DNA from: Chitinophagales bacterium | Lineage (GTDB): Bacteria; Bacteroidota; Bacteroidia; Chitinophagales; Chitinophagaceae | Direction: 5' to 3' | Length of the DNA: 64,000 nucleotides | NCBI GenBank assembly: GCA_021323755.1 | Contig: JAJPKJ010000042.1 | Coordinates: 1-64,000 of the forward strand | Shown: piece by piece, positions 19,801 through 27,897 of the stretch | How the letters are laid out: every line of letters begins with the position of its first letter | How positions within the stretch are numbered: the first letter of the stretch is position 1 | Translations under genes and position numbers: made by a program | The notes under the pieces: model-generated | Database searches by the model: none | What the model was told of the DNA's origin: nothing | The model's input: only the letters and a program-made list of their open reading frames with translations

Positions 19801-20175
19801 GATCAGCAGATCGGAAAAATAAATATTATACCGCAGGATATCGGACGTGTCTTGCTGAATCTCTATAATAACGCTTTTTATGCAGTAAATGAAAAAATGA
19901 AAGGGACTGATGAAAATTATCAGCCATCTGTTTCGATTCAGACAAAAAAAATAAATGATAAAGTGGAACTAACGGTAATGGATAATGGAAGTGGCATCCC
20001 GCAAAGAGTTGTCGACAAGATCTTTCAGCCTTTCTTCACGACAAAGCCACCCGGGCTGGGAACCGGACTCGGGCTCAGTTTAAGTTATGATATTATAAAA
20101 GCACACGGCGGTAAAATCAAAGTTGAAACGGTAGAAGGTGAGGGAAGCAAGTTTATTATTCAATTACCGGTATAA
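16810..20175 (+). CDS. Two-component-propeller sensor histidine kinase, 1121 aa (paralogue of the preceding gene)
   Basis: This gene has the same architecture as its neighbour at 13340-16717 and is alignable over its whole length, including the opening DFNL...N.I.SI.QDRFGYMWFAD. It has a signal peptide ending SAQ, Reg_prop repeats, a Y_Y_Y domain and one helix at ~803-825 (WWAFAIYGLVAYLLVWGII). GIAHEIQNP carries the His at ~887, and an N box and G boxes (DNGSGIP, GTGLGLSLSYDII) follow. The 92-bp spacing and tandem orientation indicate duplication of a single ancestral kinase, with the propellers then diverging. The two kinases may sense related ligands or form heterodimers. No receiver domain or partner regulator is encoded next to it. 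Confidence 0.92.
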   Translation: MKNTIQIFFFSFCLLIMRTVQVSAQHTPLDFNLIKEYNGITIGKINSITQDRFGYMWFADNNNNQLIRFDGYKMKSYKYDPNNGNSLDKGGGSECVAADSTGCIWTNTDAGIDKFDPSTNKFSHYRYKETETRSISCILIDHLGIVWIGTDKGLDRLDQNTGNFIHYSHRNNDSSSLSCNMVRCLYEDHEGVLWVGTGWEFDPTIKEGGLNKFNRENEKFTRYMHDPKNPHSLAGDKVRAIFEDSRGVFWIGTDGEGLHIMDRKAGVIERLNYDPQHPEKLSRPPLVTGKDWADHITFITEDGARKIWIGTFYAGLVRYDPITKEITHYDSSDKSRPKGFTDNSSWTAFKSRDGAVWISTQWEENLFRIDPLQSEITAVNMGNKVNRVFDDPAGITWFCFSDKGLLRIGPNKNDKKYFIHDPKDPYSISSNNILSIRPDTSGFYWVATMNGLNHFDPKTGKFARYLYNEISKGDFKDTAVFELLKNDNGEIYVTTNWGFFIIDSKTGKFMRYENKLSDTTSLNDNFTTGLFKESSGNLWVGTWAKKGVNLLDIKTKKFKHFLSGMTTTNIYQDQAGTIWVGTDNGLYYRNDSTKIFIPVDYGGLEFRTAFIYAIGFEDEQKNIWGFSSLGVFRINYIKKELSVYGTKFGVDKKDFGNLMKLRDGRLVLSKDGGYYIFDPNNLLNNKPPELILTDFKINGKPLTPGNNTAFNRSIEAAKEITLHYNQNSFSINFATIHFSRPEDNVCYYILAGYDPDWIRSDSTNAVDYRNVPTGKYVFRMKAASSYGVWSIKEIDITITPPWWVTWWAFAIYGLVAYLLVWGIIKWRTRLLQKEKIILEEKVTERTLELKKEKEIVESTLSELKATQNQLIQSEKMASLGDLTAGIAHEIQNPLNFVNNFSELNRELFAEMTDEMGKGNFEEAKKIAKDIAANEEKITHHGKRADAIVKGMLQHSRLSTGGKEPTDINVLADEYLRLAYHGLRAKDKSFNASIKAELDQQIGKINIIPQDIGRVLLNLYNNAFYAVNEKMKGTDENYQPSVSIQTKKINDKVELTVMDNGSGIPQRVVDKIFQPFFTTKPPGLGTGLGLSLSYDIIKAHGGKIKVETVEGEGSKFIIQLPV

Positions 20176-20261
20176 ATGCGGTCAATATGCCCATTTTTTA
20201 AATGAAGCTACCCTGAGCTCATTCTTCTTTGCTTTGGAAATCAATGATGACTGATTTTTAT

Positions 20262-21398
20262 TCATACAATACCAAACCACCGCGCTTTCCGGCTCGTCCC
20301 GAAATGTTCTTTGTCGGCGGCGAGCGTCACAGAAGCGCCGTGGTGAATTCCAAAAGGTTTAGGACCTGAAAAAAAGTCTACGTCCACACGGCCAACTTCG
20401 CCTTTACCAAATTCAATATAACAGGAGCCTGCGCCGGTATATGGGTCATTGTTCACTTGCCCTTTGAAGGCAGCGACGATCGATGCCGCCGCGATCTTTG
20501 CTGCTCCTTCTGCAAATACACCCGCTTTGGGTGTGCCTACGCTGGTGATGTCACCAATCGCATATACGTTGGGGAATTTGGTAAGGAGATTGGCCCGGTC
20601 TACGGGTATCCATCCATTCTCTGTCATACCGCTTTTGAGTACAACATCAGGGGCAATATGTTTTGGAATGCCCAAAAAAAGATCGAATGGCATTTCAGTT
20701 CCGTCATCAAGAATGGCTGCCCTTTTTGTTGCATCAAGTGAACTCACTTTTCTTTGAGGTATGAAAGTAATTTTTCTTTCTTCGAAAGCTTTGACCAGCG
20801 CCTTTGATGAATCCGGAGATGGGGGAATGGGGGAACCAAATGGGATTACAAGACTTATCGTGCAAGCATCACGAAATCCTGCCGCGGTCAGGTGATCATG
20901 AAGCATGAGCGCCGCTTCACTGGGTGCGGGAGGACATTTAAATGGCGCGCCGCATACGCCAATGATTGCATTGCCTTTTGTAAATGCCGGGATCACCTCC
21001 CTCAATTTCTGTGCCCCTTGAAAAGAATAATATTCATTGCCGCATGCTGCAAGACCTGGCGTAGCATCAATGTCGTAATTGGCGCCGAGTGCGATCACCA
21101 TAAAATCAGCTTCGTAGCTGCCAGTAGCGGTAGTGACTATTTTTTTTATGGGATCAATGGCTGTTATGGTTTCCTTACAAAATCTTACGCCAGGTTTTTT
21201 AATATTATTATAAGAGATCTTAACCGCATCGGCATGTTTGCGGCCAAACATAATATCCAATTTTGAAAAACCAAAATAAAACGAATCGTTTTGATCTATC
21301 AGTGTGAGATCAAGATCGTTCCCGATCTGATCAGAGAGTATGGAGCTAAGTTCGAGTCCCCCAAAACCTGCACCTAATACCAGCACGCGTAATTTCAT
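20262..21398 (-). CDS. FAD-dependent pyridine-nucleotide-disulphide-family oxidoreductase, SQR/NDH-2-like, 378 aa
   Basis: MKLRVLVLGAGFGGLELSS contains the N-terminal FAD-binding GxGxxG motif. The VIALGANYD segment (~90) and PNVYAIGDITSVGTPKAGVF (~285) are the second and C-terminal FAD contacts typical of sulfide:quinone and type II NADH dehydrogenase relatives. CGAPFKCPPAPSEAA (~145) is the usual central segment of FCC/SQR-like proteins; its Cys pair might be redox-active. The C-terminal GKGEVGRVDVDFFSGP resembles the tail of NAD(P)/FAD oxidoreductases annotated as FCC-like. The start at 21398 is chosen because upstream codons precede the FAD motif with no family counterpart. The substrate is unresolved. 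It converges on the second sensor kinase. Confidence 0.8.
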   Translation of the reverse strand: MKLRVLVLGAGFGGLELSSILSDQIGNDLDLTLIDQNDSFYFGFSKLDIMFGRKHADAVKISYNNIKKPGVRFCKETITAIDPIKKIVTTATGSYEADFMVIALGANYDIDATPGLAACGNEYYSFQGAQKLREVIPAFTKGNAIIGVCGAPFKCPPAPSEAALMLHDHLTAAGFRDACTISLVIPFGSPIPPSPDSSKALVKAFEERKITFIPQRKVSSLDATKRAAILDDGTEMPFDLFLGIPKHIAPDVVLKSGMTENGWIPVDRANLLTKFPNVYAIGDITSVGTPKAGVFAEGAAKIAAASIVAAFKGQVNNDPYTGAGSCYIEFGKGEVGRVDVDFFSGPKPFGIHHGASVTLAADKEHFGTSRKARWFGIV

Positions 21399-21460
21399 TT
21401 GTAAAATTTTTATTGCTTTTTTATCAGGGATTGAAGTTAATACCAAATCCATTTTAAATC

Positions 21461-21500
21461 AAAAAAGCACCGCCCCGAAAAAGAAGTTAAGATTCGGGCA
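21461..21500 (-). terminator. Probable Rho-independent terminator after the dipeptidase gene
   Basis: On the minus strand GCCCGAA (21499-21493) pairs with TTCGGGGC (21479-21472) across a ~13-base loop. A GGTGC spacer and a run of six T residues follow. It lies 64 bp past the stop of the dipeptidase gene. Confidence 0.5.
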
Positions 21501-21563
21501 GGATTAATATTCATTTCATCCAAGACGAACACATAAAAAATACCCCGGAAAAAATCATCTCCG

Positions 21564-22685
21564 TCAAGAGCTCATTGCCTTTGCAAATATTCGTGAGTAA
21601 TTGCCACCGCCGATCTGTTCTATTTCTTTTTCCGCAAAACCTGTTTTGAGCAATGCATCTACCACCACATAAAAAAATCCTTGCTTTTCATTATCCCAGC
21701 TCAGATTCGTCTTTTTTCCAAACCTGTCAGGTGCATTACTGGGCGGGGCCATTTTGGTATCCGTCCCCATTGAGACATGTTCTGTACCTACTATATCAAC
21801 CAGTGCTCTTATATTTCTTGCGTAGTCCAGTGGAGAGTTTGCCAAGTGTGTCCATACCCCGATAACCCCGCCAACAGCAGCAAATATTTTTGCCTGTTCC
21901 TTAGAAATCAGTCTGGGCATCATCATTTTTGCCATCTGCTCATCACCTCCGAGTTGCGTATTGAGTCCGGTATGCGAAATGATCATCGGTCTGGTAGAAA
22001 TCTCAATGGCTTTATTGACGGCATCAGTGCTGCAGTGCGCAAGGTCAATCAGGATGCCAAGTCTGTTAGATTCTTTGATGGTATTTACGCCAAACTCGGT
22101 CAGTCCTCCATATTTTGGCGGGTCTGTATAGATATCACCCATCGGTGGCGAGGACTGCCCGTCGTGCATGAGCCCAATATGCCTTAAACCTCTTTTATAT
22201 GCGATCTCTATCCGCTCTAATCTTCCTTCAATAAAATGGCCACCTTCCACGGACTGGATGACGATCTGTTTATTCTTACTATACGCTTCTTTTAAATCAG
22301 CAGCTTTCAAAACGCGTGTCAGCCCATTTTCTTTCAGTATCTCATCCATTTCATCGAGGGTAGTGATGAATCTTTCCCATGCTTCGCCTTCTTTGGTTAG
22401 CGCAGGACGATCGACGCAAAATGTCATAGCGATAGCAGTAAACCCTGAGTTTTTCAATTCACCTGCCAGTTCATATTTCTGTCCTTTAAATTCTGCTTTA
22501 TTAAATGGCAGATCCATGTGGTTATGCGCGTCAATGCCCATGATCCTGGTTACTATATTTTTTATTTTGGGATCTTGTTCTTCAACAGCCCAGGAACTAA
22601 TTGGATTGAGGGCAAGGGCGATGCCGGCGGTGCTCAGACGCGTGAGAAAGATTCGCCTGCTGTGATTTTGATTTATTTTATGCAT
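21564..22685 (-). CDS. Tat-exported membrane dipeptidase (peptidase family M19), 373 aa
   Basis: The N-terminus contains SRRIFLTRLSTAGIALAL, a twin-arginine signal (S-R-R-x-F-L), so the folded protein is probably exported by Tat. The mature enzyme carries the M19 zinc ligands: GIDAHNHMD (HxH/D), SVEGGHFIEG (bridging Glu), IDLAHCS and IISHTGLN (His), and a C-terminal MGTDTKMAP (Asp). This family hydrolyses dipeptides and some beta-lactams or D-amino-acid-containing dipeptides. The length is normal. It is a single gene between the oxidoreductase and the DUF6090-like gene and is followed by a good terminator hairpin. Confidence 0.88.
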   Translation of the reverse strand: MHKINQNHSRRIFLTRLSTAGIALALNPISSWAVEEQDPKIKNIVTRIMGIDAHNHMDLPFNKAEFKGQKYELAGELKNSGFTAIAMTFCVDRPALTKEGEAWERFITTLDEMDEILKENGLTRVLKAADLKEAYSKNKQIVIQSVEGGHFIEGRLERIEIAYKRGLRHIGLMHDGQSSPPMGDIYTDPPKYGGLTEFGVNTIKESNRLGILIDLAHCSTDAVNKAIEISTRPMIISHTGLNTQLGGDEQMAKMMMPRLISKEQAKIFAAVGGVIGVWTHLANSPLDYARNIRALVDIVGTEHVSMGTDTKMAPPSNAPDRFGKKTNLSWDNEKQGFFYVVVDALLKTGFAEKEIEQIGGGNYSRIFAKAMSS

Positions 22686-22810
22686 ATCATTTATCGTATC
22701 AATGATGAATATATTTTATTACTTAGTCAATCATCACGCTTAACAGGTGTGCTTCTCAATAGAATATCTTCGACTCACTTTTTCCAACCACGGATCTTTT
22801 AATAAAACTT

Positions 22811-22852
22811 CCTGGCAAAAAGTATTTGCATGGAGTTCTTTTTTCTGCCAGG
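22811..22852 (-). terminator. Long hairpin downstream of the DUF6090-like gene
   Basis: CCTGGCA (22811-22817) and TGCCAGG (22846-22852) are perfectly complementary, and the stem is extended by AAAAG/CTTTTT with a small bulge. It lies just past the stop at 22875 on the minus strand. The following T-rich stretch is weak, so it may act as a processing or stabilising hairpin instead. Confidence 0.4.
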
Positions 22853-22874
22853 TTATTTGAGCGAATCTCCATCA

Positions 22875-23627
22875 CTATTTTACATCGTATTTATCCTGTA
22901 AAAAAATCAACAGGTTTTCTGCACGTTTACGCATTTTAAAAAGCATGGAAAGATAATTATTGATAAGTCCCTGCATGGTGAGTATCATTTGTGCGTATTT
23001 TTTTAAGACTGTTCTTTCCTTGGTCAGCAGTGACATTGTTTGCGGCAATGGTGCCTTGCTAAAACTGCTATCCTTATTTAAATTCCACCGTATAAATGAC
23101 CGGTCAAAAAGCTCCTCTGCCCCAAAATAGATGCGCTTGACGGATTCGTACAGTATTTCTGCCTGACCCACGGCTATGTCTTTGTGGGGACCGTAATAAT
23201 TCATGATGCTGTCCGAGGTCCCTTGTTCACTCATCAGCCGGAGATTACCTGAAGTAAGCAACTGGCGGATCGTCCCATCATTCCAATCCATTTTGGCGAT
23301 GTTGGAAGCGTACCGGCTATTGAGTATATAAAGCTGCTTTTCATCATCAGGAGTGAGCGACGCCTTATTCAGTAATGATGTCATTGTGTCCACTCCCGCG
23401 GCTTTTTTAATATTGGCGTCAATCACATCATTGAGACCGGCAGTATCCCCCTTAAGGTCTGCGACCATGGAGTTGATGTATTGTTTTTCTTTTGAATGAT
23501 CAGCAAAATATTCCCTTATATTTTCCGCAAAAAAGCCAAGGGATACGGCAAGAAAGATCATTAAGAATTCCAAAAAATATTCTTTGAAATTTTTCTTTTC
23601 TACCTGGGGATGGTGATGGACTTCCAT
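22875..23627 (-). CDS. DUF6090-like single-pass membrane protein, 250 aa
   Basis: The N-terminus MEVHHHPQVEKKNFKEYFLE leads into one membrane helix (FLMIFLAVSLGFFAENI, ~20-37). A long, mostly helical extracytoplasmic region of ~200 residues follows, ending in LINNYLSMLFKMRKRAENLL. The pattern matches a Bacteroidota-specific family I believe is DUF6090; its function is unknown. It follows the sensor kinase at 23725-27354 by 97 bp on the same strand. A second kinase/DUF6090-like pair occurs at 47578-49938, with near-identical first ~35 residues. The repeated linkage suggests that the protein modulates or accompanies the kinase. Confidence 0.75.
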   Translation of the reverse strand: MEVHHHPQVEKKNFKEYFLEFLMIFLAVSLGFFAENIREYFADHSKEKQYINSMVADLKGDTAGLNDVIDANIKKAAGVDTMTSLLNKASLTPDDEKQLYILNSRYASNIAKMDWNDGTIRQLLTSGNLRLMSEQGTSDSIMNYYGPHKDIAVGQAEILYESVKRIYFGAEELFDRSFIRWNLNKDSSFSKAPLPQTMSLLTKERTVLKKYAQMILTMQGLINNYLSMLFKMRKRAENLLIFLQDKYDVK

Positions 23628-23724
23628 AATGATATTTTAGTTTTGCCAGCCTTGCAGTGAAGGAAAGATTAAAAATATGAAATGAGTACGACTTGGAGCA
23701 AACTTGTATGATCTTCAGAGATCA

Positions 23725-26700
23725 TCATTTTATTGGTAATTCAATAATAAATTCACTCCACTCGCCTTCTTTTGTTCTCACTTTGATTTCTCCGCCTTGT
23801 GCTTTCACAATATCATAGCTCAAGCTTAAGCCGAGCCCCGTTCCCTGACCTGTTGGCTTGGTGGTAAAAAATGGCTGAAATATTTTCTCTACTATTTTCT
23901 GCGGGATGCCATTTCCATTGTCACTAACAGTAATAGCTACACGATCTCCGTTTTTTTTTGTAGTGACTGAAATGGTTGGCTCATAATTTTCAGTTTGCTG
24001 TTTCTTCTTTTCAGTTACTGCATAAAACGCATTGTTATATAAATTTAAAAGCACCCTGCCGATGTCCTGCGGAACGATATTTATTTTGCCGAGCGTCGCA
24101 TCGAGATCAGTTTTTGTTGATGCATTAAATTCTTTATCCTTTGCTCTTAAACCATGATAGGAGAGTCGTAAATATTCTTCTGCCAGTGCATTAATATCTG
24201 TCGGTTCTTTTACACTGGCTCCTGAGCGGGAGTGTTGTAGCATTCCTTTGACGATGGCATCGGCGCGCCTTCCGTGGTGGTTTATTTTTTCTTCATTGGC
24301 AATTACATCTGTCGCAATTGCTTTTACTTCTTTCAAATTTCCTTTATCTGCTTCTTCTTTTAATTCAGTAAGAAGCTCCTGGTTCACGTCTGAAAAATTA
24401 TTGACAAAATTTAAAGGGTTCTGGATTTCGTGTGCAATTCCTGCAGTGAGTTCACCAAGCGAAGCCATTTTTTCAGACTGAATGAGTTGGGTCTGTGCCG
24501 ATCTCAGTTCACCCAGCGCAAGTTCGGCCCTTCGCTTTTCTTCCTGGAGTTGGTTCGTCCTGACCTGCACTTTTTGTTCAAGCAGTACTTTTTCCCGGTT
24601 CAATTTTTTTATCCTCCACCTGATAAAGCGTTGCATGAAAAAAGAAATGATGATCAGGTAGCAGACATAAGCCCACCAGGTCCGGTACCAGGGAGGCAGG
24701 ATCTCGAATCGGTATTCAAGTTCGCCAGGCTTTGCAACGCCAGGATTAAATGCTCTTAGCTTAAAAGTATATTTGCCTTCATGCAAATTTCCAAAACCAG
24801 CGATGGTTGATTTACTGATATCATTCCAGTTGTTATTATATCCTTCAAGCAGGTATTGGTATTCAACAAGCTCGGGTCGCCCAGGTTCTATGGCAGAAAA
24901 ATCAAAAGAGATCGTGTTATATTTATATGGAAGCTTAAGACCTGTTGGGAGTGAAATGAAATTAGTCAAGGAGTCAAAAGCAACTGCACTATATTTTTCT
25001 TTAATGCTGTCCCGTTCTTCAGCTCTTAAGAGTTTTTGATAAAGCATTTGCTCTTCATTGACATTTGCCAGGATAACGGAGCTATCGGTTTTTGCGGTGT
25101 CTGTTTTCAGGTCATGCCAGGGGACAGCTTCCCCGTTTATTTTTATTGAGTTTATGGATAATAGAGGTGTGTTGGTGTTTTTTCTGAGTTCCTGCTGATC
25201 AAATCGGACCAGTTTGTCTGAAGTTCCCGCCCATAAAATATTCCCGCTGTCCACAAAGAGGGAATTGGTATAATTGATCTCTCTTACAGGAAACCCATTC
25301 TTATAACCATAATTCACAAAAAAGCCGGTATAGTTAGCATACAGATAACTGTTATCCAGGGGAATGTCGCTACTGAAAATGGAGTCTTCTGCCCCTTTTT
25401 TCTTGGGTCTGAACTCAAGCCCACTAAGACCCAATCGAGTTCCTGCCCAGATGACCCCTTTTTTGTCCTCTTTGATATCTGAAACCAAATTATCCGGAAG
25501 ACCTTGGTCATGAGAAAAAGTAAGAAAACTTTTGCCATCATAGCGGCATATTCCTGAGCCGTTTGCAAACCACAGGTAATTATGACCATCTATCCAGCAA
25601 CCCAACATGCCCAATGTTTTGGAACCTTGAGGCTTTCCATAATTAATAAAAGAGCTGCCATCATATTTAAATATATCGCCTTCATCAAGACATAACCAGA
25701 TATTCCCGTCCTTGTCGGCCTTTACCTCATGAACATTGCCGGTCGATATCAAAGTGTCGATGAAAAAGCTTGTAAAAGTCTTTCTGTCATGGCTTAGCTT
25801 GCAAACTCCACCACCAAAAGTCGCAAACCATATGTTTCCATTTTTGTCCTGCGCAATACTCCATGCGGTGTTTGCTGAGAGTCCCTGTGCAGTAGTATAA
25901 GATGTAAAAGATCTGCCGTCAAAACAAGAGACACCGTCATAGGTTCCAAACCACATATTGCCATCACTGTCCTGATAAATGTCACCAATATTATTGCCGA
26001 TAAGCCCCTGATTTTTAGAAAAGGTCGTAAAAGACTTGCCATCGTAACTTGTGACACCATTATCGTAACCGCCGAACCATAAATCGCCATCACGTGACTG
26101 GAAAATGGCGTTAATGCTGTTTGATGGCAGACCCTGCCCCTTGGTCATGGTAATAAAGCCATTCCCGGGGTATTTGCAAATACCTTCTTCCGGACTTGAA
26201 ATCCAGATATTGCCTGATCTGTCTTTTACAATACTGGAGATGTTATTGCTTGCAAGCCCGTTTGATCTTGTATAATTCATAAATGTATTCCCATTATATT
26301 CTGATACGCCTCCATTATTTGTTCCGATCCATATGTGATGATCTGCGTCCTCCAAAATGCTGGTGATGTTATTGTCTAAAAGTCCATCAGCCGTTGTAAA
26401 ATTCTTAAAACTCTTTCCGTCATATAAAGAAATCCCCTTTTTTGTACCTATCCATATTATCCCCCCCTGGTCTTCCAGCAAACAGGAAATATGATCTCCT
26501 GGCAAACCATTTGCCATGGTAAAATTCGTGAAAGATCTTCCGTTATAGAGGGAAACGCCACTGTCGGTACCGATCCAAATATTTCCATTTTTATCAGTAA
26601 GCAGGGCGAAAGCGCTTTCATTGATCAAACCATCTGAAGTATGGAAACTTTTAAAGTACTTGCCGTCAAAGACTGAAAGACCGGATTCCGACCCCATCCA

Positions 26701-27354
26701 GATATTGTTTTTTTTATCCTGGGTAAAACTTTTGAAAACGCAGCATGTAGGCAGGTTTGAACTGGATGTATACAGGCTGGAATATCTTGTAAAACGCCTA
26801 CCATCATATTTGGTCACACCGTTCCAGCTGCCAAACCAAAGAATACCTTCCTTATCCTGGAAGATGGAAAAAATCTGGTCATCCACCAAACCATTTTCCA
26901 TGGTATAGCCAGTAAACGTCCTGCCATTAAAACAAGACACACCGCCATCTTCTGTTCCAAACCAGAGGTTGCCATCCCGGTCGCAGAAACTTGATTGTAC
27001 ATTGCTTTGCGCCAGTCCGTCTTCTACGTTGTAGGATTTCATGGGTATATTAAAACCAGCTTTGATTACCACTGGCGGGGTCAGGTCAATCTTGTTTTTA
27101 CCTTTCCCGTAGCTGGTCCCTGGCTTAACGGGCAGCGTAATGACCAGCGGAGGGGGACAGGTATCCAGCAAGGTCACCAAAGGGGGTTTATACATTTTGA
27201 CCGGAACAGGTTTTGCTGCCACCAGATTACTGGTCACAGATAAATCATGCCGCGCATTTTCCTGTTGATGGCAGCCAAAGACAAGCAGGATCAGGGCAAG
27301 GTAAGCGCTGCAAATTCCCTGGTTGAAGAAACGGAAGCCTGCAAATTTTTTCAT
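23725..27354 (-). CDS. Lipoprotein-type propeller sensor histidine kinase, 1209 aa
   Basis: A lipobox-like signal (ILLVFGC, Cys 28) is followed by a Pro-rich linker of about 70 residues and a long series of Reg_prop repeats with the units GNLWFGTEDGG, GILWFGSWNGV and GNIWIGTDSGV. A Y_Y_Y domain comes next (GLKLPYKYNTISFDFSA to YRFEIL), then a helix at ~895-915 (WWAYVCYLIIISFF) and a coiled coil. HisKA carries GIAHEIQNP (~971), and HATPase_c has NLYNNAFYAV, DNGNGIP and GTGLGLSLSYDIV. There is no receiver domain. If the lipobox is used, one protein would have both a lipid anchor and a membrane helix; it may instead be an uncleaved signal anchor. It forms a pair with the downstream DUF6090-like gene. 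Confidence 0.9.
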   Translation of the reverse strand: MKKFAGFRFFNQGICSAYLALILLVFGCHQQENARHDLSVTSNLVAAKPVPVKMYKPPLVTLLDTCPPPLVITLPVKPGTSYGKGKNKIDLTPPVVIKAGFNIPMKSYNVEDGLAQSNVQSSFCDRDGNLWFGTEDGGVSCFNGRTFTGYTMENGLVDDQIFSIFQDKEGILWFGSWNGVTKYDGRRFTRYSSLYTSSSNLPTCCVFKSFTQDKKNNIWMGSESGLSVFDGKYFKSFHTSDGLINESAFALLTDKNGNIWIGTDSGVSLYNGRSFTNFTMANGLPGDHISCLLEDQGGIIWIGTKKGISLYDGKSFKNFTTADGLLDNNITSILEDADHHIWIGTNNGGVSEYNGNTFMNYTRSNGLASNNISSIVKDRSGNIWISSPEEGICKYPGNGFITMTKGQGLPSNSINAIFQSRDGDLWFGGYDNGVTSYDGKSFTTFSKNQGLIGNNIGDIYQDSDGNMWFGTYDGVSCFDGRSFTSYTTAQGLSANTAWSIAQDKNGNIWFATFGGGVCKLSHDRKTFTSFFIDTLISTGNVHEVKADKDGNIWLCLDEGDIFKYDGSSFINYGKPQGSKTLGMLGCWIDGHNYLWFANGSGICRYDGKSFLTFSHDQGLPDNLVSDIKEDKKGVIWAGTRLGLSGLEFRPKKKGAEDSIFSSDIPLDNSYLYANYTGFFVNYGYKNGFPVREINYTNSLFVDSGNILWAGTSDKLVRFDQQELRKNTNTPLLSINSIKINGEAVPWHDLKTDTAKTDSSVILANVNEEQMLYQKLLRAEERDSIKEKYSAVAFDSLTNFISLPTGLKLPYKYNTISFDFSAIEPGRPELVEYQYLLEGYNNNWNDISKSTIAGFGNLHEGKYTFKLRAFNPGVAKPGELEYRFEILPPWYRTWWAYVCYLIIISFFMQRFIRWRIKKLNREKVLLEQKVQVRTNQLQEEKRRAELALGELRSAQTQLIQSEKMASLGELTAGIAHEIQNPLNFVNNFSDVNQELLTELKEEADKGNLKEVKAIATDVIANEEKINHHGRRADAIVKGMLQHSRSGASVKEPTDINALAEEYLRLSYHGLRAKDKEFNASTKTDLDATLGKINIVPQDIGRVLLNLYNNAFYAVTEKKKQQTENYEPTISVTTKKNGDRVAITVSDNGNGIPQKIVEKIFQPFFTTKPTGQGTGLGLSLSYDIVKAQGGEIKVRTKEGEWSEFIIELPIK

Positions 27355-27357
27355 GCA

Positions 27358-27607
27358 ACAGTTATTGGTAAATCAATGATAATTTTGCTGGATTCACCAG
27401 CCCCTGTTTCCACTTTTTATCCTCCTCCCTGTGCTATGATGATGTCATATCTCGAACTCTAGCCGAATCCCGTTCCTATTATCAACACATTTCTCTGCTA
27501 ACGGTTCTTTATTTATTTCAGGAAAATCATTAATAAAATTCAATGGACATTGAATTTCGTGCGCAATGCCGTCATTAGGCACACCCAGGTAAGTCATTTT
27601 CTCCAGC
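27358..27607 (-). pseudogene. Relic of a sensor histidine kinase with a large internal deletion
   Basis: The minus strand reads LEKMTYLGVPNDGIAHEIQ, then CPLNFINDFPEINKE, a decayed copy of the HisKA box (KMASLGELTAGIAHEIQNPL in intact paralogues). A few codons later it passes into NGIRLEFEI, matching GTGLGLSLSYDI, and then into a decayed copy of the kinase C-terminus (27358-27450). Everything between the H box and the G2 box is missing, and several stops are present. At DNA level 27358-27480 aligns directly with the end of the intact kinase (23728-23850). A tandem kinase array therefore once existed here, as it still does at 13-20 kb. Confidence 0.75.
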
Positions 27608-27897
27608 TACACATCGATCAGTATTTTTATTATAAATAACCTTATGTTACTGCTAATTGAATAATGAATGTTATTTCTTCATTTTCCCTGGTCCAAGCAA
27701 TTCATATTTTCTAACGGAAGAGCGATAAGAATGATTAAAAATATGAAATGAATATGAATTTCTTATCAGATCATTCTTATAATTTCAAAACTATTGGTAG
27801 ATTCGCGGCTGGTAATTTTTCTCTCAAGCGGACGATTTCTCTCCTCGAGTTCAAAAATCTTTATTCACATTGTATTCAAAAGGACTTAGAAAAAATT

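Noticed and set aside
13340-20175. Hybrid two-component systems (HTCS)
   Set aside because: Both proteins end directly after the HATPase domain, without receiver or AraC output domains.
27748-27897. 50-codon N-terminal extension of the glycosyltransferase
   Set aside because: The GT-B N-terminal strand begins exactly at the ATG at 27898; the upstream codons have no family counterpart.
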